A DNA stretch of 13,876 nucleotides from assembly GCA_020848855.1 (NCBI GenBank), contig JADLHH010000587.1:1-13876 (forward strand), written 5' to 3'. The translations under genes were made by a program, and so were the position numbers. This DNA comes from Anaerolineae bacterium (GTDB lineage Bacteria > Chloroflexota > Anaerolineae > Aggregatilineales > Phototrophicaceae). Within the stretch, counting starts at the first letter, position 1. Every line of letters starts with the position of its first letter. This document shows positions 7,956-13,876 of the stretch, piece by piece. A model generated the notes under the pieces. The model saw only the letters and a program-made list of their open reading frames with translations, was not told the origin of the DNA and made no database searches.

Positions 7956-9311
7956 TTGTCTCAGGGCTACAAAATCTGTCCGATTTGCGGCACGCACGCG
8001 CATCGCAACGCGACGTTGTGCGCTACCTGCGGCACGTCGCTGACCGATGTCGATGTCGTATCGGAAAGCGTAAAACCCGCGAACGGCAAAAAACCTCGCT
8101 ACGACCGGCGTTATGGCGAGACCGACCTGCTCGAAGGCGATGTGCACCGGCGAGGCGGCGTCTATCTTTTCGGCGGAATGCTGGTACTGGGCGCAGTCGC
8201 GTGTGTCGCGGCAATTGTATTTGTCGGCGCGCGCTGGCTGCTGCCGTCGATCAGCCCCCAGCCGACCGAAACGCCTAGCCCGGTCGCCTCGCCGCTGCCG
8301 GTCATCCTGGTCACCAATACGCCCGCGCCATCGCCGGTGCTGGCAACTGTGACGCTGCCGCCGCCCACCGCCACCAATACGGCGACACCGGGACCCTGCA
8401 CGCACAAAGTCCAGGCGGGCGATGATCTGATCTCGATTGCGTTCGAGTGTGGACACCGGAGCATGGATGTGATCCCGCTGGTGCTGACGCTTAACAATCT
8501 GAGCGCGCCGGACATGATCAACGTTGGGCAGGAGATTATCGTGCCGTGGCCCACGGAAACGCCGTCGCCTACCAGCGAGACCACACAGGGCGACACGTCA
8601 TCGAGCGATACCGGCGCAGGCGGCAGTGAAATGGCAGCCGCCCCGACGGATATCGCAATCCAGGGGCTGGAAATCGCCGCCGCGCCGACCCGCCCGCCGC
8701 CTACCGAGCGCCCCACCCCGACGCTGCTCCCCGGCGTCATGTGGCATACGATCCAGCCGAACGAAAACATCGTCTCAATCGCATTCGAATACCATACCGA
8801 CGTTCAGGTGCTGTCGCAGTTGAACCCGGAGATCACATTTTCGCAGTGCGACTTCGGCAACCCCGCCGGCGGACCGGACTGCTCGGTGATGGTCTACGCC
8901 GGGCAGCAGATGCGCGTGCCCGCGCCGACGCCCACGCCGACGCTGTCGCCGACGCTGTCGGGCAGCGAAACGGCTCTGCCGACTTTCACGCCAACCTACA
9001 ACGCGCCGAGCGCACTCAGCCCGGCAGACCGCACCCTGTTCCTAAGCGACGACCTGATCACGCTGCGGTGGGTTGGCAGTGGCACGCTGGGCGCGAACGA
9101 CCTGTACCGCGTGCGCGTCGAAGACCTGACGACCCGCGCCGTCTATACATCGGATACGAGCGACCTGTCATTCATCGTCCCGCAGGACTGGCAGGGACAG
9201 GATGGTCGGCGGCACGAGTATCGCTGGATGATCAGCGTCATCAGGGTGGATGACCCGGATCGCCCATACTACACGACCAAACCCCGTCTGTTCACCTGGG
9301 AAGGGCGCTAA
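7956..9311 (+). CDS. Zinc-ribbon, single-TM, double-LysM surface protein
   Basis: In this 451 aa protein the N-terminus is a short zinc ribbon with CxxC pairs at Cys8/Cys11 and Cys22/Cys25. A hydrophobic segment at about 70-96 is a single transmembrane helix; the preceding RR-rich stretch suggests the ribbon is cytoplasmic and the rest external. Thr/Pro/Ser-rich linkers separate a LysM domain (about 148-197, with VQAGDDLISIAF and INVGQEIIVP) from a second LysM-like domain (about 262-322) that holds Cys298 and Cys309 in CDFGNPAGGPDC. A C-terminal domain (about 350-451) with RWVGSGTLG and YRWMISV looks beta-rich. LysM domains bind glycan, often N-acetylglucosamine polymers; the ligand here is unknown. 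The start is TTG with AGGA 8 nt upstream. It is followed 3 nt later by a paralogue. Confidence 0.82.
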   Translation: MSQGYKICPICGTHAHRNATLCATCGTSLTDVDVVSESVKPANGKKPRYDRRYGETDLLEGDVHRRGGVYLFGGMLVLGAVACVAAIVFVGARWLLPSISPQPTETPSPVASPLPVILVTNTPAPSPVLATVTLPPPTATNTATPGPCTHKVQAGDDLISIAFECGHRSMDVIPLVLTLNNLSAPDMINVGQEIIVPWPTETPSPTSETTQGDTSSSDTGAGGSEMAAAPTDIAIQGLEIAAAPTRPPPTERPTPTLLPGVMWHTIQPNENIVSIAFEYHTDVQVLSQLNPEITFSQCDFGNPAGGPDCSVMVYAGQQMRVPAPTPTPTLSPTLSGSETALPTFTPTYNAPSALSPADRTLFLSDDLITLRWVGSGTLGANDLYRVRVEDLTTRAVYTSDTSDLSFIVPQDWQGQDGRRHEYRWMISVIRVDDPDRPYYTTKPRLFTWEGR

Positions 9312-9314
9312 CGC

Positions 9315-10403
9315 ATGGTTCTGATCACCAAGAAGCTGTTCGTGCGGTTGGGCATTTCGGCGCTGGGACTGGCGGCGCTGGCGGGCTGCGAACTGGCACC
9401 CCTGCCGCAGGCGACGCCGACCTCGAATGTCGAGGAGCTGCCGTCGCCCACGCCCAGCGTGACAGCCACGCTCACCGTCACGCCCGCGCCGGCGCTGGTC
9501 AGCCCGATGCCAACTGAGACGGCAGGACCGCCCAGCGAAACGCCGACCGACACGCCCACGCCCGACCCATACGCGACTTACATCGTGCAGCCGGGCGACA
9601 CGATGAACTACATCATTCAGCTTCCGCCGTTCAACTACCGCACCGACTTCGTCGTCAACGAAATCATGCGGCTGAACCCGTTCATCTCCAACCCGAACAA
9701 CCTGCCCGCCGGTGCGAGCATCCTGATCCCGCTGCCAACGCCGACCCCGACACCGGAAAACTTCGCGCTGACGGCTTCGGCGCAGCCGAACGTGTCGCAG
9801 GTGAGCCTGCCGGGCAACGCCCAGATCATTCAGGTACAGGTGGAAGAGGGGCAGACGATCATCGGTATCGCCGAGAACAATTCGACTACTCTGCCGATCA
9901 TCGCCACGCTCAACCCGCAGATTTCATTCTTTGGCTGCGATTTCAGCAACCCAAGCGGCGGTCCCGGCTGTAACGTTTCGCTAAGCGTCGGCGATATGGT
10001 CAATGTGCCGGCGCTGACGCCGACGCCGACGCTTTCACCGACCATTTCCGGCAGCGAAACCGTGACACCAACGCCGACGTTCTCCGCGCCCATGCTGATC
10101 TTCCCGCCGCAGGACGGTATCGCCCAGCCGCGCACTTTCCAGCTTCAGTGGGTCAGCGTCGGGGTGCTGCAGGACAACCAGGTATACCTGGTCGAGATTC
10201 AGGACGAGACTTCGGGCGCGGACACCTACCGCGACATTACGACCAGCACGTCATACGAATTACCGGAATCGTTGGTTCCGAGCGATGGACAGACGCATAC
10301 GATCCACTGGCGCGTCAGCGTCACCGCGCCGAACGCTCAGGGCGTGTACAGCTTTATCGGCGCGCAGGGCGACTGGCGCACCTTCTACTGGCAAAGCCGG
10401 TAG
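9315..10403 (+). CDS. LysM-domain lipoprotein, paralogue of the preceding gene
   Basis: This 362 aa product starts with a lipoprotein signal peptide: Lys6-Lys7, a hydrophobic core and lipobox LAGC (22-25), so Cys25 should be lipidated after cleavage. Thr/Pro-rich linkers follow. A LysM domain lies at about 88-138 (YIVQPGDTMNYI, LPAGASILIP), and a second LysM-like domain at about 172-231 carries Cys208 and Cys219 in CDFSNPSGGPGC. A TPTPTLSPT linker precedes a beta-rich C-terminal domain (about 257-362) with LQWVSVGVL and HWRVSV. The last three parts align in order with the upstream protein, showing duplication; the anchors and first linkers do not. The ATG lies 3 nt after the previous stop, with its ribosome-binding site (GGGAAGGG) inside that gene, so the two form an operon. 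Function beyond glycan binding is unknown. Confidence 0.85.
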   Translation: MVLITKKLFVRLGISALGLAALAGCELAPLPQATPTSNVEELPSPTPSVTATLTVTPAPALVSPMPTETAGPPSETPTDTPTPDPYATYIVQPGDTMNYIIQLPPFNYRTDFVVNEIMRLNPFISNPNNLPAGASILIPLPTPTPTPENFALTASAQPNVSQVSLPGNAQIIQVQVEEGQTIIGIAENNSTTLPIIATLNPQISFFGCDFSNPSGGPGCNVSLSVGDMVNVPALTPTPTLSPTISGSETVTPTPTFSAPMLIFPPQDGIAQPRTFQLQWVSVGVLQDNQVYLVEIQDETSGADTYRDITTSTSYELPESLVPSDGQTHTIHWRVSVTAPNAQGVYSFIGAQGDWRTFYWQSR

Positions 10404-10443
10404 CCTGGTGGATACGTTCCTGAGCGTTTGACTGGGGGGATAG

Positions 10444-12189
10444 CTACTGAATCCGCCCGAATTCGTGCTCAAGCTGGGCGTTGCTCATGTGGATCATGGT
10501 CGGGCGACCATGCGGGCAGGTCAGCGGCGTCTGGCAGCGCTCTAGCTGGCGGATCAAGCCCTGCATCTGCTCGAAGCTCAAGATTTGCCCGGCTTTGACT
10601 GCCGCCGTCTTGCACACCCGCAGAACGATCTTCTCTTCAATCGTGCCAATGCCCGGCTTGTTGCCCTGCGCGAGATCATCGACGATCCCGGCGACGACTT
10701 CGACCGGGTCGCCGTCGGAGAGCATCGCCGGGACGCTGCGGATGATGAACACGTTGGGTCCGAACGGCTCCAGCTCGAAGCCCAGTTCGCCCAGCAAGCC
10801 GAGATTCTCTTCCAGCAGGCGGGCTTCATCCGGCGCGACCGGCACGGTCTGCGCCGCCAGCGCGTATTGAGCAATCGTATCCTGACGATGGTATTCCGCC
10901 ATGAACTGCTCGTACAGAATGCGCTCGTGCGCCGCGTGCTGGTCGATCAGGTACATGCCCGCCGGTCCTTCGGCGACGATGTACGCCGCGCCGATCTGCC
11001 CGACGACGCGCAGCAGCGGCAGGGTGCGGGGCATGGTCGGGGCTTCCGCGCCTTCGGGAATGGCGGTCGGGTCGTCTTCGCCGGTGCGCTGGCGCGCGTG
11101 CTGACCGGGACTGTCAAGCGCCAGTTCCATATCCATCTGGCGGTGCGGCTGCCAGGCGTCCTCGTCCACCGTGTAACGACGGCTGCGCAGCGACGGCGTC
11201 TGTGCCAGATCGATCACGGCGCGGCGCACCGCCCGCTGGATGGCAGCAAACACGGCGTCCTGGTCGCGGAACCGGATTTCGGCTTTGGTCGGGTGAACAT
11301 TCACATCCACATCTTCCGGCGGCACGGTCGCCATCAGCACCGCAACCGGGAAGCGCCCGGTCATCAGCAGCGTATGATAGGCTTGCACAACGGCGTAGGT
11401 CAGCCGGGTATCCTGAATCCAGCGCCCGTTGACGAACAACGTGATGCGCGAACGGTCAGCGCGGTTCATGCTCGGCGCGGACGTGAAGCCGTAGACGTGG
11501 ATACTGCCCTGCGCGTCGTCGACTTCGAGCATATTCCTGATGCCGTCCAGCCCCATCGCGCTGACGATCACGTCGGCGAGACCGCCGCTGCCGTTGGTGC
11601 GAAAAACCTCGCGCCCGTCCTGCTCCAGAATGAAGCGCACCTGCGGATACGCCATCGCATAGCGCGAGACGATCTCGGCAATATGTCGCTTCTCGGTGAT
11701 CTCCTTCTTCATGAACTTGAGCCGCGCCGGGGTATTGAAGAACAGATTCTCGACCGTGATCACCGTGCCGCCGGGCGCGCCAACCGAGCGACGCTGCTTC
11801 AACTGCCCGCCTTCAATCTGAAGCGTCGTGCCGATCTGATCGTCGCGGTGGCGGGTAGTGGCGGTTAACTGGCTGACAGCGGCGATGCTGGCAAGCGCCT
11901 CGCCCCGGAAGCCGAGCGTCTGAATGCAGTACAGGTCGTCGGCGCTCTGCAGCTTGCTGGTGGCGTGGCGGGTAAAGGCAAGCTCGACCTCGCCCATCGG
12001 CATACCGCTGCCGTCGTCGCTGATCTGGATACGCTTGCGCCCGTCGCCCACCAGCGCGATGCGGACATGGGTCGCGCCGGCGTCGAGCGCGTTTTCGAGC
12101 AGTTCCTTGACAACCGACGCCGGGCGCTCAATCACCTCACCGGCGGCGATCTGAGCGACCACGTCTTCGGTCAAAACATGTATTGGCAT
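10444..12189 (-). CDS. mutL: DNA mismatch repair protein MutL, endonuclease type
   Basis: MutL links mismatch recognition by MutS to strand removal. The 581 aa product has the GHKL ATPase domain with Glu29 and Asn33 in KELLENALDAG, DDGSGMP, TLGFRGEAL and, further on, NVHPTKAEIRF. A low-conservation linker (about 340-395) leads to the C-terminal dimerisation/nuclease domain. That domain holds the metal-binding motif DQHAAHERILYE (416-427, matching DQHAx2Ex4E), VCK (525-527) and CPHGRP (558-563). These residues mark MutL proteins that nick DNA themselves, as in bacteria without MutH. The ATG has GAGGA just upstream. It lies 56 nt after the histidine kinase gene on the same strand and may be read from that promoter. 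It converges on the LysM operon with a 40-nt gap in which no clear terminator is seen. Confidence 0.97.
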   Translation of the reverse strand: MPIHVLTEDVVAQIAAGEVIERPASVVKELLENALDAGATHVRIALVGDGRKRIQISDDGSGMPMGEVELAFTRHATSKLQSADDLYCIQTLGFRGEALASIAAVSQLTATTRHRDDQIGTTLQIEGGQLKQRRSVGAPGGTVITVENLFFNTPARLKFMKKEITEKRHIAEIVSRYAMAYPQVRFILEQDGREVFRTNGSGGLADVIVSAMGLDGIRNMLEVDDAQGSIHVYGFTSAPSMNRADRSRITLFVNGRWIQDTRLTYAVVQAYHTLLMTGRFPVAVLMATVPPEDVDVNVHPTKAEIRFRDQDAVFAAIQRAVRRAVIDLAQTPSLRSRRYTVDEDAWQPHRQMDMELALDSPGQHARQRTGEDDPTAIPEGAEAPTMPRTLPLLRVVGQIGAAYIVAEGPAGMYLIDQHAAHERILYEQFMAEYHRQDTIAQYALAAQTVPVAPDEARLLEENLGLLGELGFELEPFGPNVFIIRSVPAMLSDGDPVEVVAGIVDDLAQGNKPGIGTIEEKIVLRVCKTAAVKAGQILSFEQMQGLIRQLERCQTPLTCPHGRPTMIHMSNAQLEHEFGRIQ

Positions 12190-12223
12190 GGGAATCCTCG
12201 GACGAACACCTGTGCGATTGATC

Positions 12224-12241
12224 CTAGCGCGAATGCGCTAG
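12224..12241 (-). other. Hairpin between histidine kinase and mutL
   Basis: CTAGCGC and GCGCTAG form a perfect 7-bp stem around a 4-nt loop, five bases after the kinase stop codon. No U-run follows on the minus strand (next bases GATCAATC), so it is not a standard intrinsic terminator. It could stabilise the kinase mRNA 3' end or partly attenuate mutL. Confidence 0.5.
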
Positions 12242-12245
12242 AGTT

Positions 12246-13703
12246 TCAACGGGCGTTCTGGACAGCGTCCGGCAGGTTGGCACCCTTGAGCGGGATGTTG
12301 AAGGAGAAGGTGCTGCCGACGTTCTCCTGGCTTTCGACCCAGGCATCGCCGCCGTGACGCTGGGCGACACTCTTGACGATGAACAAGCCCAGCCCCGTCC
12401 CTTTCACCTTCTTGTGTTCCTGGCGCATGATGCGCACGTGCCGCTGGAACAGCCGCTTCTGGTTCTCCGGGCTGATGCCGAAGCCGTTATCGCACACGCT
12501 AATGACAACATCCCTGTCGCGCCGGGTCACCAGCACGTCGATCTTGCCGCCATTGGGCGTGTACTTGATGGCGTTGTCCACCAGATTGGCGATGCCGCGC
12601 TCCAGCATGATGGCGTCGGCGTTGATGATCGGCACGTCGGCATCGACCGAGCAGGTCAGCGTCAGTTCCTGCTTCTCCGCCGGGAGCAGATGATTGTTGA
12701 CGATGCGCGTGACAATGGTGCGCAGGTCACATTCGCTGCGGGACATCTCGTAGAAACCGGTTTCGACATCGTAACGCCCGGCATCCTGAATGTTATCGAC
12801 CAGATTGGTGATCTGGGTGACGCCGTTGAGGATTTTCTCGACAAACAGGGTTTGCTTATCGTTGACTTCGCCGACCGTGCCGAGGATCGCCGCGAAGCCG
12901 CCAATCGACGTGAGCGGCGTGCGCACATCGTGCGAGACAACGCGCAGGAATTCGTGCTGGCTCTGGATCAAACGGTTGAAGCGGGTGATGTCACGCAGGC
13001 AAAGGATCGACCCCGCCGGTCGACCGCGCTTGTCGACCACTGGCTGGACGCGCGGCACGAACACCGAGTCTCCCCTGCTCCATTCGCTGAGCGACAGCAT
13101 CCCTTCAGCGAACGCCACCAAGTCGTCTGCCTGCACGATGTCGCGCAGGGTTTTGCCCCGCGCCACGGCGGTCGTCACACCGAAGAACTTCTCCGCGGCC
13201 GGGTTCATCACTTCCAGCCGCCGCGCATCGTCGAAGACCAGCAGCAGGTCGCTGTTGCCGTCGAGCAGCGAGCGCGCCATCAGCTCCGCCCGTTCGCTTC
13301 GGCGCTGGTCACGGTCGCGGGCGGCGACCAGCGCCAGCCCATCCGCGACCACCGCCAGCGTCTCCCGGTCAGCTTCGGTCAGATGGTAGCCCGGCTCCAG
13401 CGTCAGCCACAGCACGCCGAGCAAATTGGCGTCCTGCCGCACCGGGCAAACGACCGCGCCGGAAACCGGGTCAATTTCGGCAAAACCAAGAGAGGAAACG
13501 TCGCCCAGGTCGATTTCGGGGCGTTCGCCGATGGTCACGGCGTCGCCGCCGGAAGCGCGAAAACCCGCACCGACCGCGCCGGCGATGGGCAGGGTGAATT
13601 CCAGCAGCGCCGTAACACAGGCAGGTGTATCCGCTTGCGTTGCGATAGTGTGGAGCATATCCCGCAACTGCTGCATCGCATTATGCTTTGTGTTCACCTG
13701 CAT
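12246..13703 (-). CDS. Soluble GAF-PAS sensor histidine kinase
   Basis: In this 485 aa kinase without signal peptide or membrane helix, sensing should be cytoplasmic. Residues 1-130 resemble a degenerate GAF domain (VVCPVRQDANLLGVLWLTL then LTEADRETLAVVADGLALVA). Residues about 140-240 form a PAS domain (DLLLVFDDARRLEVMNPAAEKFFG). The HisKA domain has phospho-acceptor His258 in VVSHDVRTPLTS. The ATPase domain shows the N box (NLVDNAIKYTPNGG, Asn377), G1 box DNGFGIS (405-411) and G2 box KGTGLGL (434-440), ending with GSTFSFNIPL. All catalytic boxes look intact. The ATG at 13703 has GAGGTGG (13711-13717) upstream. No complete response regulator is inside the window; a possible divergent start at 13861 might encode one. 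The ligand is unknown. Confidence 0.92.
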   Translation of the reverse strand: MQVNTKHNAMQQLRDMLHTIATQADTPACVTALLEFTLPIAGAVGAGFRASGGDAVTIGERPEIDLGDVSSLGFAEIDPVSGAVVCPVRQDANLLGVLWLTLEPGYHLTEADRETLAVVADGLALVAARDRDQRRSERAELMARSLLDGNSDLLLVFDDARRLEVMNPAAEKFFGVTTAVARGKTLRDIVQADDLVAFAEGMLSLSEWSRGDSVFVPRVQPVVDKRGRPAGSILCLRDITRFNRLIQSQHEFLRVVSHDVRTPLTSIGGFAAILGTVGEVNDKQTLFVEKILNGVTQITNLVDNIQDAGRYDVETGFYEMSRSECDLRTIVTRIVNNHLLPAEKQELTLTCSVDADVPIINADAIMLERGIANLVDNAIKYTPNGGKIDVLVTRRDRDVVISVCDNGFGISPENQKRLFQRHVRIMRQEHKKVKGTGLGLFIVKSVAQRHGGDAWVESQENVGSTFSFNIPLKGANLPDAVQNAR

Positions 13704-13741
13704 TCCGTTTCCACCTCACGCGCGCTTCTTACCGTGTGCTC

Positions 13742-13771
13742 ATTATACTTGCGGGAGACACGCCCGCGCAA
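13742..13771 (-). promoter_or_regulatory. Promoter of the histidine kinase gene
   Basis: On the minus strand a perfect TATAAT (13742-13747) lies 18 nt from a weak -35 TTGCGC (13766-13771). The implied start is near 13735, about 32 nt before the ATG. Confidence 0.6.
13749..13771. repeat. Inverted repeat in the kinase promoter spacer
   Basis: TTGCG (13749-13753) and CGCAA (13767-13771) form an inverted repeat spaced by 13 nt. An overlapping GCGGG/CCCGC pairing (13751-13755 with 13763-13767) is an alternative. It fills the spacer and -35 of the kinase promoter and is placed like an operator. Confidence 0.4.
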
Positions 13772-13820
13772 ACGCTCCCAACCTCGATTGCAGCCTTAAT
13801 TCTTTCATGCTAAACTTAAT

Positions 13821-13857
13821 AGATAATGTTCTTTATCTGAATACAGGTGGTACCGCG
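13821..13857 (+). promoter_or_regulatory. T-box-like core with upstream hairpin, at window edge
   Basis: AGGTGGTACCGCG (13845-13857) is identical over 13 bases to the T-box core at 4015-4027. Just upstream, AGATAA and TTATCT (13821-13826 with 13833-13838) can form a hairpin. No Stem I features are seen in the preceding 100 nt, and any terminator would lie beyond the window. The AGGTGG part could equally be a ribosome-binding site for the ATG at 13861. Confidence 0.4.
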
Positions 13858-13860
13858 CGA

Positions 13861-13876
13861 ATGGCTGAGAAAATCC
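13861..13876 (+). CDS. Possible start of a rightward gene, 3' truncated
   Basis: ATG at 13861 opens a frame reading MAEKI before the window ends. AGGTGG ends 10 nt upstream, which is suitable Shine-Dalgarno spacing. Five residues do not identify a protein. Many response regulators begin in this way and the gene would be divergent from a histidine kinase, but that is a guess. If the upstream motif is a true T-box, this ATG may lie inside a leader and not be a start. Confidence 0.35.

Noticed and set aside
8916..8990. Short DNA repeats in the LysM genes (ACGCCGACGCTG-like)
   Set aside because: They encode the Thr/Pro/Ser linkers in frame in both paralogues, so they reflect low-complexity protein rather than a DNA element.
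10404..10443. Terminator between the LysM operon and mutL
   Set aside because: No stem longer than a few base pairs and no T-run on either strand was found in this 40-nt convergent gap.
10585..11868. 427-codon plus-strand open frame opposite mutL
   Set aside because: The minus-strand frame encodes a complete MutL with catalytic motifs. The plus-strand frame has no domain or ribosome-binding site.
12354..13799. 481-codon open frame on the plus strand opposite the histidine kinase
   Set aside because: It is the antisense shadow of a gene with all histidine kinase boxes intact. Its translation is rich in Arg, His and Gln with no recognisable domain, as expected of antisense frames in GC-rich DNA.

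Overview
The window is about 13.9 kb of GC-rich bacterial chromosome with tightly packed housekeeping genes. The mix of threonine/proline-linked LysM surface proteins with a zinc-ribbon-plus-membrane anchor, a T-box leader on an aminoacyl-tRNA synthetase operon, a tRNA gene without encoded CCA and an endonuclease-type MutL suggests Chloroflexota (Anaerolineae-like). That placement is inference from gene style, not a database match.

Layout. (1) Positions 1-2797 hold the end of purB (5' truncated by the window) and purH, two late purine-synthesis genes 17 nt apart. (2) Positions 2798-3085 hold an inverted array of degenerate heptamers, a near-consensus promoter, tRNA-Thr(CGT) and an intrinsic terminator. 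(3) udk (uridine kinase) follows. (4) Positions 3740-4082 are a promoter plus a complete-looking T-box leader (antiterminator and terminator both traceable), followed by a class I methyltransferase gene and valS. (5) A 22-bp perfect palindrome separates valS from a convergent small HEAT-repeat gene. (6) Two back-to-back -10 elements at 7868-7920 probably drive the HEAT gene leftward and a pair of LysM genes rightward. The LysM proteins are diverged paralogues, one anchored by a transmembrane helix behind a cytoplasmic zinc ribbon, the other a predicted lipoprotein. (7) On the minus strand, a soluble GAF-PAS histidine kinase gene is followed 56 nt later by mutL. (8) Positions 13704-13876 hold the kinase promoter with an inverted repeat in its spacer and, on the plus strand, a 13-base copy of the T-box core followed by a possible start codon at the window edge.

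How the genes work together: purB/purH and udk serve nucleotide synthesis and salvage. The T-box couples charging of a tRNA to expression of the methyltransferase and ValRS. The LysM pair looks like a cell-surface module. No complete phage, transposon, CRISPR or defence system is visible. The most interesting items are the T-box leader with an ambiguous specifier codon, the T-box-like motif at the right edge, the LysM paralogue pair with conserved cysteines, and the two unusual intergenic inverted repeats.
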